The position numbers and the translations under genes are program-made. From Roseomonas sp. KE2513 (lineage in GTDB: Bacteria > Pseudomonadota > Alphaproteobacteria > Acetobacterales > Acetobacteraceae), in NCBI RefSeq assembly GCF_016107305.1, contig NZ_RCVR01000004.1, positions 124,001-188,000 on the forward strand: a stretch of DNA of 64,000 bases. Direction: 5' to 3'. Of the stretch, positions 46,384 to 55,452 are shown one piece after another. A model generated the notes under the pieces. It saw only the letters and a list, made by a program, of their open reading frames with translations. It did not search any database and was not told the DNA's origin. The number at the start of each line of letters is the position of its first letter. The first letter of the stretch is position 1.

Positions 46384-48002
46384 TCTTCGGCCCCACCCTG
46401 CTGGAGGAGGCGCGCGGCGCCGTCCTCGCCCATACGCTCCGCCTTCCGGACCGGGTGCTGAAGAAGGGCACGGTGCTGGATGCGGAGGCCGTCGAGGCCC
46501 TGCGCGCCGCCGGTCATGCGGAGGTGGTGGCCGCACGGCTGGAGCCGGGCGACGTGCCGGAGAACGAGGCTGCCGACCGCATGGCCGAGGCCGTGCTGCG
46601 CCCCCTCATCGCCCGCACCCGTGCGGCGACCGGGCGGGTGAACCTGCTCGCCGAAACGGCGGGGCTGCTGCGCGTGGACGCCGCCATGGTGGACCGCCTC
46701 AACGCGCTCGACGAGAGCCTGACGCTGGCCACCCTGCCCGACAATTCGGTGGTGCAGCCGAAGGACATGCTGGCCACGCTGAAGGTCATTCCCTTCGCCG
46801 TTCCCGCCGGCGCCCTCCAGGTGGCCGAGGCCATGCTGCGCGGCGCGCCCGCCATGACCCTTCACCCCTTCCGCCCACTCCGCGTCGGCCTTGTCGCGAG
46901 CGAGTTGCCCGGGATGAAGGAGAAGGTGATCGAGAACGGCATCGAGGCCACCCGCACTCGTGTGGAAGCTCTTGCCGGCAGTCTTCTCCCCGCTGAACGC
47001 TGTGCCCACGAGACGGGGGCCATCGCCGCAGCCCTTTCGCGGCTCCGCGCCGCGGGGGCCGAGATGTTCCTCGTGCTCGGCGCCTCCGCCGTGGTGGACC
47101 GGCGCGACGTAGCGCCCGCGGCCATCATCCAGGCGGGCGGCACGATCGAGCACTTCGGCATGCCCGTAGACCCCGGTAACCTCCTCTGCCTCGGCCGCAT
47201 CGGCGAGGCGCCGGCCATGGTCCTGCCGGGTTGCGCGCGCAGCCCGAAGGTGAACGGCTTCGACTGGGTGCTGGAACGCCTCTTTGCCGGCGTGCCCGTC
47301 GCGCAACGCGATATCATGCGCATGGGCGTCGGCGGGCTGCTCAAGGAGATCGAGACCCGTCCCTTGCCCCGCGGCGACGCGCCGGCCCAGAGCCGGACCC
47401 TCGCGCCCCGTCGCCCGCGCCGCGTCGCCGCCCTTGTCCTCGCCGCCGGCCGCTCTCGCCGCATGGCGCCGTTGAACAAGCTGATGGTGCCGGACCGGCA
47501 GGGACGCGCCATGATCGCGCGCGTCGTCGAGAACGCGCTAGCCAGCCGCGCACGACCCGTCATGGTCGTGACCGGCCACGAGCGCCAGCGCGTGGAGGAA
47601 GCCCTGGCCGGCCGCCCCGTGCTGATGACCCACGCCGATGAATACGCCGAAGGCCTCTCTGCCTCGCTGAAAGCCGGCATCGCTGCCCTGCCGGACGACG
47701 TGGAAGGCGTGCTCGTCCTCCTCGGCGACATGCCGCTCGTCTCCCCAGCCATGCTCGATCGCCTCCTCGGCGCCTTCGACCCTGAGGAGGGGCGCGCCAT
47801 TATCCAGCCGACCTTCCGCGGCAAGCAGGGCAACCCGGTCCTCTGGGGCCGAGAATTCTTCGCCGAAATTCTCGCCATCACCGGCGACGTGGGCGCCCGC
47901 TTCCTGACAGGGCGGCACGGCGATCGCCTGTTCAACGTCGAGATGGCAGACGACGGCGTGCTCCGGGACTTCGATACGCAGGATACGCTGAAGGATCTTT
48001 AG
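46380..48002 (+). CDS. Molybdopterin-binding domain fused to a MobA/MocA-like nucleotidyltransferase
   Basis: 540 residues, GTG start overlapping the previous stop. The N-terminal part (about 1-335) resembles the MoeA/MogA-type MPT-binding domain (LRVGLVASELPGMKEKVIENG; EMFLVLGASAVVDRRDVAP; MPVDPGNLLCLGRI). The C-terminal part (about 348-540) is a MocA-type NTP transferase: VLAAGRSRRMAPLNKL, LLGDMPLVSPAML and FRGKQGNPVLWG. MocA makes the cytosine dinucleotide form of Moco used by CO-dehydrogenase/xanthine-dehydrogenase relatives. Last gene of the operon. Confidence 0.92.
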   Translation: MIFGPTLLEEARGAVLAHTLRLPDRVLKKGTVLDAEAVEALRAAGHAEVVAARLEPGDVPENEAADRMAEAVLRPLIARTRAATGRVNLLAETAGLLRVDAAMVDRLNALDESLTLATLPDNSVVQPKDMLATLKVIPFAVPAGALQVAEAMLRGAPAMTLHPFRPLRVGLVASELPGMKEKVIENGIEATRTRVEALAGSLLPAERCAHETGAIAAALSRLRAAGAEMFLVLGASAVVDRRDVAPAAIIQAGGTIEHFGMPVDPGNLLCLGRIGEAPAMVLPGCARSPKVNGFDWVLERLFAGVPVAQRDIMRMGVGGLLKEIETRPLPRGDAPAQSRTLAPRRPRRVAALVLAAGRSRRMAPLNKLMVPDRQGRAMIARVVENALASRARPVMVVTGHERQRVEEALAGRPVLMTHADEYAEGLSASLKAGIAALPDDVEGVLVLLGDMPLVSPAMLDRLLGAFDPEEGRAIIQPTFRGKQGNPVLWGREFFAEILAITGDVGARFLTGRHGDRLFNVEMADDGVLRDFDTQDTLKDL

Positions 48003-48025
48003 CCCCCTTCGGCGGCACTGGTGAC

Positions 48026-48064
48026 GCCGGGGGAGAGAAAGAAGGAATTCTTCCTCCCCCCGGC
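48026..48064 (+). terminator. Probable terminator of the cox-type operon
   Basis: GCCGGGGGAG pairs with CTCCCCCCGGC (one extra C), with A/G-rich interior around GAATTC, 24 bases after the last stop. A T/C-rich stretch (TTCTTTTTCTT) follows about 15 bases later. Confidence 0.5.
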
Positions 48065-48280
48065 CGCCTAACCATCTTCTTTTTCTTCGAGTTGGGGATG
48101 CCTTGCTGCCGGTGCGCCTCGGGTCACTGACCCAATGCGACGGCACCTGCGCGAAAGGTGCCCGGAAGAGAGCCAGCCCTCGATCATCGCATCCGCACCA
48201 GCGAGACTTGGTCCAAGAGCCAGCCCGAACCCCGTCAAGCCCTGACCTTCCGCGCGGGAGTGCCCATCTCTGTCGCGACC

Positions 48281-48763
48281 ATGCCGACCGCCTATGCCAT
48301 TCCCTTCGCGCCGGAGGCGACGCCTGCCGTTGCCCCGCGCTCGCTTCTCTCTGCCTGGGACGCCGCCCGCGACGCGGCCTCTGCCGCCTTGGAGGGTCCG
48401 CCTCGCGCCTTCCGCTTCGCCGGCGATCCGTCGCTGGACCTGGTGCTGGAGGATCGCGACGCCTGCTGCTGGGCGGAGGCGCTGGACCGCCGGATCGGGC
48501 TCGACCACGTCCAGGGCATCGCCGTCCTGCTGCGTCTCCTGGCCCTGCTGGAGGTGATGGGGCGCGCACCCTGGATGCGCGGGTTGTTCGACATCGGGCG
48601 CGACGGAACGGTCCTTCATCCTGACCTTCTGCGTGCCGCGGCGACGCAGCCCCTGGACGGCGCGGCCCGCTTCGATGAAGACGGGTTGCGGCACCGCCTT
48701 GCCCGGCCGAGCCTGCCGCGACCACGCCCGCCGACAGCGGCCACCGGAGCTTCGCCCCCATGA
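48281..48763 (+). CDS. Hypothetical protein
   Basis: 160 residues from ATG 48281 (MPTAYAIPFAPEA); the frame is open upstream but without protein character. Helical and Ala/Leu/Arg-rich, with a middle LEDRDACCWAEALDRRIGLDHVQGIAVLLRLLALLEVMGR. No signal peptide, no known motif. The last bases overlap the lipoprotein start, so the two are probably co-transcribed. Confidence 0.7.
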   Translation: MPTAYAIPFAPEATPAVAPRSLLSAWDAARDAASAALEGPPRAFRFAGDPSLDLVLEDRDACCWAEALDRRIGLDHVQGIAVLLRLLALLEVMGRAPWMRGLFDIGRDGTVLHPDLLRAAATQPLDGAARFDEDGLRHRLARPSLPRPRPPTAATGASPP

Positions 48764-49116
48764 AACGCCCCCTTCCCGCGCTGCTCCCGGCCCTCGCGTT
48801 GCTGGCGGCCTGCAGCGGACCTCTTCCCTCCGGTCTCTCCTCTTCGGCGCCGTCGTCGAGCCGATCCGGGGAGCGCGGCGCGGTGGCCTCGGCTTGCCGC
48901 AGTCAGGCCGAGCGCGTGGTGAACTACCGCGACCGCGGCCAGACCATGCGGGCGGACGACTACAACGCGCGGATCGGCACCACCTCCTATCTCGGGCCGC
49001 AGGTGATGACCGACCAGATCGCCCAGGTTTATGAGCGGGACCGGATCGCGGCTGACTGCGTGCGCAGCGCGGAACCGCCGCGCGCTGCGCCGAGCGGGGG
49101 CCTTTCGGGGCGCTGA
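48760..49116 (+). CDS. Small lipoprotein of unknown function
   Basis: 118 residues. Lipoprotein signal LLPALALLAACSG with the acceptor Cys at about residue 18. The mature part has two Cys and a YNARIGTTSYLGPQVMTDQIAQVYERDRIAADC segment, no known family. ATGA overlap with the preceding ORF; 6 bases before the MFS gene. Confidence 0.8.
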   Translation: MKRPLPALLPALALLAACSGPLPSGLSSSAPSSSRSGERGAVASACRSQAERVVNYRDRGQTMRADDYNARIGTTSYLGPQVMTDQIAQVYERDRIAADCVRSAEPPRAAPSGGLSGR

Positions 49117-49122
49117 GGCGCC

Positions 49123-50388
49123 TTGGCCTCCCCCTTCGCCCGCATCGTCGCGGGGCCCCTCGCCCGCGCCCTCGGCTACCGCGACTCGCGGATCTTCTTC
49201 GGGGCCAGCCTTGGTGCCTGGACCGGGCTCTGGATGCACCGGATCGGCGTCGCCTGGCTCGCCTGGGAGCTCTCCCGCAGTGCCGCCTGGGTCGGGCTGA
49301 TCGCCTTCGCCGACCTGGCGCCGGCGGTGCTGGTCAGCCCCGTCGCTGGGGCACTGGCGGACCGGGTGGACCGGGTACGGCTCACCATGGCGTCGCAAGC
49401 AGTGATCGCGGCCGAGGCGCTGACGGTCGCCTCCCTCACGGCCACAGGCCACATCACCGTCGGCCTCCTCTTCGCGCTCGAGATGGTCAGCGGCAGCGCC
49501 GCCTCCTTTGCGCAGCCGGCACGGCAGACACTTATCCCCGCCCTGGTCCCGCGCGAGGACCTGCCGGCAGCCGTCGCCGCGAACAGCCTGCTCTTCAACG
49601 TGGCGCGCTTTATCGGCCCGGGAATAGCGGGCGCGGTGATCGCTGCCTGGGGCGTTGCGCCGGCCATCCTCTGCAACGCGATCGGGCAGATCTTCGCCAG
49701 CCTCTCCATGCCCTGGCTGCGGATTGACCCTGAGCAGCGGCGCGGCCACCCGGTCACCAGTTCCCTCCTGGCGGAGACGCTGGAGGGGTTCCGCTACGTC
49801 GCGCGCCATCCCGGACTCGGGCCGATCATCGCCTTCTCCGCCGCGACATCGGTCCTTCTGCGCGGCGTACAGGAGATCCTGCCGCCCTATGTCGAGCGGC
49901 TCTTCGGCCGGGGTGCCGAGTCGCTGGCGGCCCTCACCGCCTGTTTCGCTGTCGGCGCGCTGGTGTCGGGTCTGGTGGTCGCCTCGCGCGGGCGGCTGGG
50001 GGGCACGACGCGGATCGCCGTCTTCGCCATCGTGGCCCAGGCCGCGGCGACGGTGGGCTTCGTCGCAACGGGCTCCTTTCCCGTCGCGATGCTCTGCGCG
50101 GCACTGATCGGCGCCTCAGCCTCGGCACACGGCATTTCGGTGCAGGTACTGGCGCAGACGGCGGCCTCGCCGGCACTGCGCGGGCGGATCATGTCGCTCT
50201 GGGCGCTCGTCAGCCGCGCCTGCCCCGCGCTCGGGGCGCTCGCCCTCGGCTCGGCGGGGGAGGCGCTGGGGCTCCGGCTTCCCACCGTCGCCGCCGCCCT
50301 CGGCGCCGTCGCCATCTTCGCCTGGGGCCTGTCCCGCCTGCCACGGATCGCGCGACAACTGGAGCGACCGAAGGAGGAGACGAACTGA
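49123..50388 (+). CDS. MFS exporter (EntS/MFS_3-like)
   Basis: 421 residues, TTG start. Twelve membrane helices; loop 2-3 motif PVAGALADRVDRVRLTMASQ (about 71-90) and the MFS_3 features SFAQPARQTLIPALVPREDLPAAVAANSLLFNVARFIGPGIAGAV. The family includes the enterobactin exporter and drug exporters. Substrate unknown. The stop overlaps the ATG of the oxidoreductase gene (TGATG). Confidence 0.92.
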   Translation: MASPFARIVAGPLARALGYRDSRIFFGASLGAWTGLWMHRIGVAWLAWELSRSAAWVGLIAFADLAPAVLVSPVAGALADRVDRVRLTMASQAVIAAEALTVASLTATGHITVGLLFALEMVSGSAASFAQPARQTLIPALVPREDLPAAVAANSLLFNVARFIGPGIAGAVIAAWGVAPAILCNAIGQIFASLSMPWLRIDPEQRRGHPVTSSLLAETLEGFRYVARHPGLGPIIAFSAATSVLLRGVQEILPPYVERLFGRGAESLAALTACFAVGALVSGLVVASRGRLGGTTRIAVFAIVAQAAATVGFVATGSFPVAMLCAALIGASASAHGISVQVLAQTAASPALRGRIMSLWALVSRACPALGALALGSAGEALGLRLPTVAAALGAVAIFAWGLSRLPRIARQLERPKEETN

Positions 50389-51365
50389 TGCTCGATGCCG
50401 CGATCGTGGGGATGGGGCGCTGGGGACAGACCCTGGTGAACAGCGTGCAGGGCCGCAACGGCGCGGGGATCCGCTTCGTGGCCGGCGCCACGCGTACGCC
50501 AGGGAAGGCCGCGGCCTGGGCGGCGGAGAAGGGCATCGAAATCCTGCCCGACCTCGAAGCCGTGCTGGCCGACCCGCGCGTAAGGGCGGTGGTACTGGCC
50601 ACGCCCCACCAGCAGCACGCTGAGGGCGTGATCGCCGCCGCGCGGGCAGGCCGGCACATCTTCATCGAGAAGCCCTTCACGCTGTCGAAGGCGAGCGCGG
50701 AGGCGGCGGTCGCGGCCTGCCGGGAGGCTGGCGTGGTGCTCGCCCTTGGCCATAACCGCCGCTTCCTGCCGGCGGTCGCGGAGATGAAGCGGATGCTCGC
50801 CGAGGGCGCGCTCGGCACGCTGATGCATGTGGAGGGGCAGCTCAGCGGCGCGATGGCGGAGGGCTGGAAGCCGGGGATGTGGCGCGCCGACCCGCACGAG
50901 AGCCCGTTGGGCGGCATGGGCGCGATGGGGATCCACATGATTGACATGCTGATCAACCTTGCTGGACCGATCGAGCAGGTCTCGGTGATCAGTCGGGCGA
51001 GGGTGCTGACCAACGGCCTCGACGACACGACGGCCATGCTCTGCCGCTTCCGGGCGGGGCCGACGGGCCTTTTCGCGACCCTTGCCTCTGCGCCGCGCGT
51101 CTGGCGCATCGGCCTCTTCGGCAGCCAGGGGCGGCTGGAGCAGCGCGACCCGGAAACGCTCGTCTTCCACCCGCGCGACGGCGAAGGCTGGGAACGGCGC
51201 TTCGAGAGCGCGGACATCGAGCGCGCCGAGTTGGAAGCCTTCGCCGCCGCCGTGGAGGGCGGCCCCGCCTACCCGCTACCGGTGGAGGAGGCCATTCACG
51301 GCGTGAGCGTCTTCGAGACCATGATCCACGCGAACGCCGCCGGCGGGCCCGTCTTGGTGCCCTGA
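50388..51365 (+). CDS. Gfo/Idh/MocA-family NAD(P)-dependent oxidoreductase
   Basis: 325 residues. Rossmann start AAIVGMGRWGQTLVNSVQG, the family EKP motif in HIFIEKPFTLSKA (about 91-103), and a C-terminal alpha/beta domain with GMGAMGIHMIDMLINLAGP. Such enzymes oxidise or reduce sugar-like or inositol-like substrates; the specific one is not readable. Coupled to the MFS gene. Confidence 0.92.
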   Translation: MLDAAIVGMGRWGQTLVNSVQGRNGAGIRFVAGATRTPGKAAAWAAEKGIEILPDLEAVLADPRVRAVVLATPHQQHAEGVIAAARAGRHIFIEKPFTLSKASAEAAVAACREAGVVLALGHNRRFLPAVAEMKRMLAEGALGTLMHVEGQLSGAMAEGWKPGMWRADPHESPLGGMGAMGIHMIDMLINLAGPIEQVSVISRARVLTNGLDDTTAMLCRFRAGPTGLFATLASAPRVWRIGLFGSQGRLEQRDPETLVFHPRDGEGWERRFESADIERAELEAFAAAVEGGPAYPLPVEEAIHGVSVFETMIHANAAGGPVLVP

Positions 51366-51464
51366 ACAGGGTGCTCCCGCACTCGCGCGGGATCGGCGCC
51401 TTGCAGCGCCCCCGTCCCGCGCCCTAGAAGCCCCGCGCCATTCCGGCCTCGGAGTTTCCACGAA

Positions 51465-51815
51465 ATGAGCGCGATTCTTCGCAAGGGCAACGGCCCGGTT
51501 CTCTCGACCTCGGTCGAGTACCACGGCTTCGTCTATCTCGCCGGCATCACCGCCGACGACCTTTCACAGGATGTGTCCGGGCAGACCCAGCAGATCCTCA
51601 ACAAGATCGATGCCGCCCTGGAGGAGCACGGGACGGACAAGACCCGCCTCCTGCAGGCCCAGGTCTGGCTGAAGGACATCCGTGACCGCGACGCGCTGAA
51701 CAAGCTCTGGACGGCTTGGCTGCCTCAGGGCGGCGCCCCGGTGCGCGCCTGCGTCGAGGCCAACATGGCCGACCCTCGTCACCTGGTGGAGATCATGGTC
51801 ACCGCCTGCCGCTGA
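51465..51815 (+). CDS. RidA/YjgF-family protein
   Basis: 116 residues. Family features VYLAGITADDLSQDVSGQTQQILNKIDAALEEHGTDKTRLLQAQVWLKDI and the final VEIMVTACR. The conserved Arg in PVRACVEA (about 93) binds carboxylate in enamine/imine deaminases of the RidA group. Separate from the upstream operon by about 100 bases. Confidence 0.93.
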   Translation: MSAILRKGNGPVLSTSVEYHGFVYLAGITADDLSQDVSGQTQQILNKIDAALEEHGTDKTRLLQAQVWLKDIRDRDALNKLWTAWLPQGGAPVRACVEANMADPRHLVEIMVTACR

Positions 51816-52146
51816 CCATGACCGGACGGGGCGGGCTCAGCCTGCCTCGTCCACGACGCCGTCTGTACGTCCGTAAATCTGCCTGACTCGATATCAGACG
51901 ATGTGTGGCATTGCTGCAGCAACACTGTGTCTCTCACCTGATCGAGAGTCGAAAGCCAAGAATTAATTCCCGATCTTTGAACGGCCGTGGCGCTTCATCA
52001 AGCAAATCAAGGCTTGTTGCGCGGTGCAATAAACTCCGCCGTTGCCGGCTTTTGCAGCATGCCAGTAACACCCCCGTGACAGCGCCACGGAAGGCGTGGC
52101 CGGCGAGAAGCCGGTGGGGGCGAAGGACATCGCGTTGGGGGTTTCC
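51816..52146. other. 331-base intergenic region, no gene seen
   Basis: Lower G+C than the surroundings, especially 51880-52040, as expected of promoter DNA for the CHAP gene. No ORF or repeat that I can support. Confidence 0.45.
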
Positions 52147-52932
52147 ATGCAGGCAAAGAATGCTGCAGCAATTATCGCGGTTTGCGGACTGGTCCTCGCA
52201 CCGCAGCTCAGCTCCTCAGCCGCTGCCTCACCAAGCCGGAGTGGGACGAAGCAGGTCTTGGCCTCGCGCCAGGCCACCGACGCTAACCGTGATATTTCCG
52301 CCGCGAGCCCCCTACGTAGCGCCGGCACCAAGGCACCCGGCCGGCGCAGCGACGAGCGCGACGCGCCCGGCATCTACGCGACCCCGGCCTACGAGTTCCG
52401 AGGCAGCCTCTCCTGCGTTCCCTATGCCCGGATGGTGACGGGCATTGAGGTGACGGGGAACGGGGGAACCTGGTGGCACAACGCGGCTGGTCTATACCAG
52501 CGCGGGCAGCGGCCGGAACCCGGTGCGGTCCTCGTCTTCCGCGCCTCCGGTGGGATGCGCTCCGGCCACGTGGCCGTCGTGGAGCGACAGGTCTCGGCGC
52601 GCGAGATCACGATCCATCACGCAAACTGGGAAGGCCCAGGCATCCGCAAGGGCACCGTGACGCGCAACATCGCCGTGATGGACGTCTCACCCGCCAACGA
52701 CTGGACCGAAGTGCGCGTGCAGGTCGGGCGTGAGCCCGGCACCTTCGGCCGCGAGTATCCGACCTACGGCTTCATCTTCAACCGGCCCGAGCCCGGTGCG
52801 ATGCCGCGCGGACCGATCATGGTGCGGAACAGCCGGGACATGCAGGAAGTCGCGGAGGCGCCGGCGCCCAGCGCCCACCTGCGCTTCATCAATACCTCGC
52901 TTGGTGGCTTGGGAATCGAAGGGGCTCGCTGA
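52147..52932 (+). CDS. Secreted CHAP-domain protein
   Basis: 261 residues from ATG 52147, which opens a signal peptide (AAAIIAVCGLVLAPQ...SAAA). The CHAP (NlpC/P60-like) domain starts at about residue 90 with the catalytic Cys in SCVPYARMVTG, then PEPGAVLVFRASGGMRSGHVAVVE (His) and HHANWEG. Probably a peptidoglycan amidase or endopeptidase in the periplasm. Stands alone. Confidence 0.9.
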   Translation: MQAKNAAAIIAVCGLVLAPQLSSSAAASPSRSGTKQVLASRQATDANRDISAASPLRSAGTKAPGRRSDERDAPGIYATPAYEFRGSLSCVPYARMVTGIEVTGNGGTWWHNAAGLYQRGQRPEPGAVLVFRASGGMRSGHVAVVERQVSAREITIHHANWEGPGIRKGTVTRNIAVMDVSPANDWTEVRVQVGREPGTFGREYPTYGFIFNRPEPGAMPRGPIMVRNSRDMQEVAEAPAPSAHLRFINTSLGGLGIEGAR

Positions 52933-53128
52933 GCCGGCACCGCGTTCTCGGTATCCGCGCGGCAAGCACAGCCCTGGCGCCTGGGCTGGGTGGCTGCGGC
53001 CACAAGGGTCAGCTTCCCACTGGTGACCCTCCTGCGCGTGGTGGTCTCAGGCCACGGGGCCGAGACGCGCCGGCTGAGGGATCATCCAAACAGATGGAAG
53101 GCGCCGCCCTCCGCGCAGCCGCCCGCGG

Positions 53129-54499
53129 TCAGGCCGTGCGCCGCTCCCAATCCGTCGGCCCAGCCAGTTCCACCCGGTTCCTGCCCTTGGCCTTCGCCCG
53201 GTAGAGGGCAACATCTGCCGTGCCGGCCAGGGTTTCCACCGTGCACTCCGGCACGGCTACCGCCACGCCGATGCTGATGCTGACGTTGAGCGAGCGGTCG
53301 CCCACCGAGATTGGTGCATCGCAGATCGAAAGGCGGAGGCGCTCCGCCACGAGGCTGGCATCATCGGGAGGCTGGTGCGCCATGGCGACGACGAACTCCT
53401 CGCCGCCGAAGCGGGCCACCACGTCCACGGCGCGCAGGTGCAGGCGCAGACGATCGGCCACCTCCTTCAGCACCGCGTCCCCCACGACGTGACCGTAGGT
53501 GTCGTTCACGGCTTTAAAGCGGTCCACGTCGATGAGCAGGAGCGTGGCGCCGCCCGCACGGAGCAGCCCTTCAAGGTGGCGGGTGACGTAGCGACGGTTG
53601 CGCAGGCCCGTGAGGCTGTCGGTCACCGCAAGTTCCAGGCTGCGCTGGAGGTCGCCGCGAAGGCGTTCCTGGTAGCGCTTGCGGCGGATCTGGTTGCGGG
53701 CGCGGGCGCGCAGCTCGTTCGCGTCCACCGGGCGCAGCACGTGGTCGTTCGCGCCGATGTCGAAGCCGCGCAGTACCTGATTGCGCTGATCCGCATCGGC
53801 GATGAGCAGCACAGGCACCTCGCGCATCGAGCTCTGGGCGCGCATTCGCGACGCGAGGCGCAGCCCCTCGCCGTCGTTCAGCCAAAGGCTGAGCACCGCA
53901 AGGTCGAACTCTTCCTGCAGCAGGCGATCCCAGGCGGCGTTCACGTCCGGGGCGCGCGTCACAACGATGCCGTCCTGGGCAAGGATGCTCGAGAGCGTCA
54001 CCGCCTCTGCCTCGTCCTCGGTGGCGAGAAGTGCGTGGGCGCCGGCGACGCTCCGCGAGGGATCAGGCAGTGGTTCGAAGCCGAGGTCCTTGGCGGTCTC
54101 GGCGCGCAGGCGGAAGGCGTCCAGCACCTGCTTCGTGCGCAGCAGGGCGCGCAGTCGAGCAAAGAGCGTCGCGTGATCCACGGGCTTGGAGAGGAAGTCG
54201 TCAGCCCCAGCCTCCAGGCCGCGCACGCGTTCGGCCTGGTCCACCAGCGCCGTGATCATCACCACGGGGATATAGGAGGTGAGCGGCGAGGACTTGAGGT
54301 GGCGGCAGACCTCGTAACCGTCCATGCCAGGCATCATGACGTCGAGCAGGATGACGTCTGGCGACCAGGAATGGGCGAGCCTCAGCGCCTCCGGGCCGGA
54401 GCTGGCCAGGGCGACCTCATAATACTCGGCGTTGAGGCGCGCCTCGAGAAGCTTCAGGTTGGCGGCGATGTCGTCCACCACCAGCACACGGGCTGTCAT
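53129..54499 (-). CDS. pleD: PleD-type response regulator diguanylate cyclase
   Basis: 456 residues with three domains. REC1 has the phospho-acceptor Asp in DVILLDVMMPGMDG (about 53) and Lys in LSKPVDH. REC2 (about 150-270) is degenerate (VLSLWLNDGEG instead of an Asp site), as in PleD adaptors. The GGDEF domain (about 290-450) has RFGGEEF and the inhibitory site RAVD five residues before it. Makes c-di-GMP and controls the motile-to-sessile switch. The PilZ protein on the island is a candidate c-di-GMP reader. Confidence 0.96.
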   Translation of the reverse strand: MTARVLVVDDIAANLKLLEARLNAEYYEVALASSGPEALRLAHSWSPDVILLDVMMPGMDGYEVCRHLKSSPLTSYIPVVMITALVDQAERVRGLEAGADDFLSKPVDHATLFARLRALLRTKQVLDAFRLRAETAKDLGFEPLPDPSRSVAGAHALLATEDEAEAVTLSSILAQDGIVVTRAPDVNAAWDRLLQEEFDLAVLSLWLNDGEGLRLASRMRAQSSMREVPVLLIADADQRNQVLRGFDIGANDHVLRPVDANELRARARNQIRRKRYQERLRGDLQRSLELAVTDSLTGLRNRRYVTRHLEGLLRAGGATLLLIDVDRFKAVNDTYGHVVGDAVLKEVADRLRLHLRAVDVVARFGGEEFVVAMAHQPPDDASLVAERLRLSICDAPISVGDRSLNVSISIGVAVAVPECTVETLAGTADVALYRAKAKGRNRVELAGPTDWERRTA

Positions 54500-54796
54500 G
54501 CCAGCCTATCCTGTCGCCTCTGTGCCCTGCCAGCTTACCATGCCCATGGAGCGTTCCAAGAAAGCCGGGCCTTCCTGCAGGTCTTTGTAGCGCGGCATCT
54601 CATGGCTGAATGGCGAATCCCGGCAAGCCCGACCTGGGCTGGTGCAGCCTCCGCCTCTTGCGGGGAGCGCAAGGCATATGTCTGCGCGACCCTTGGCGGG
54701 AATCCGGGCAGCCCACCTCGCCCGGACCCCACCGCTATCTCACGCAACCCGATAGAGTGAACAGGGGAAAAATAGTTTCGTTATCGTCCTGGGGGA
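54500..54796. other. 297-base intergenic region upstream of pleD
   Basis: Between pleD and the end of the VOC gene, both on the minus strand; should hold the pleD promoter. No coding region, repeat or strong hairpin noticed. Confidence 0.4.
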
Positions 54797-55438
54797 TCAC
54801 GTCGAGGCAAGGCTGCACGGACGGCCGTCGGGTCCGGTGAGGGTGACGGCAAGGCGGGGTACGGGCGCGTGCCCGACTCGCATGGCCTGCGAGAGTCCGC
54901 GCTGGGCAAGCGCAGCGGCAAGGATCTTCGGTTCCGGGTGCCCGCCCTCCAGGCCGAGTAGCCGGCAGCCGCTCTCGGGCAGGGAGGGCGGCCGCGCCGG
55001 ATCCACCCACTCAATCGTCGAGGGAAGCAGGCCGCCCAAATCCGCATCCGTTGGCGGGGAGGCGAAGCGCCAACTCAACCCGCCGCGAGACATCGGCCGC
55101 GCGGGGCCCAGGCCACCAGGGCCGAGTCGGGCGGCGAGGGCGTCCAACCCCTCCGTCCGCGCCACCCAAGCGATGAGCGCGGGCCGGGCGGCGAGGCGGC
55201 GGAGAAGGGCCGCATCGTCCAATCCGAAGAGCCTCGGCCGAGCGGGGGCCGGCTGGCCGGGATCGGGGGCGATCACCTCGAGATAGGCGCCCTCCCCCAG
55301 GCCGAGGAGGAGGTTGTGGGTGCCCGCGCCCTCATGGGCACCGCCTGGCCCGGGGCGAAGGCCGAGCAGCGCCTCGACGAAGTCAGCTCCCTCCCCAAGG
55401 GTCGCGGCGCCGATGACGATATGGTCGAGGCTGGCCAT
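54797..55438 (-). CDS. VOC-family (glyoxalase-like) protein
   Basis: 213 residues from ATG 55438 (MASLDHIVIGAATLGEGADFVEALLG). The glyoxalase-like fold is seen in the opening DHIVIG, GTHNLLLGLGEGAYLEVIAPDP (about 44-65) and WRFASPPTDADLGGLLPSTIEW. Metal-dependent isomerase, lyase or dioxygenase role cannot be told apart. Lies 14 bases after the aminotransferase and is probably co-transcribed. Confidence 0.88.
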   Translation of the reverse strand: MASLDHIVIGAATLGEGADFVEALLGLRPGPGGAHEGAGTHNLLLGLGEGAYLEVIAPDPGQPAPARPRLFGLDDAALLRRLAARPALIAWVARTEGLDALAARLGPGGLGPARPMSRGGLSWRFASPPTDADLGGLLPSTIEWVDPARPPSLPESGCRLLGLEGGHPEPKILAAALAQRGLSQAMRVGHAPVPRLAVTLTGPDGRPCSLAST

Positions 55439-55452
55439 CAGCGCCGCGCGCC

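Noticed and set aside
53375-54760. 461-codon plus-strand frame opposite pleD
   Set aside because: PleD is certain on the other strand; the frame has no motif.
54610-54840. Plus-strand 76-codon ORF between pleD and the VOC gene
   Set aside because: Low-complexity composition, no ribosome site, overlaps the VOC gene end.
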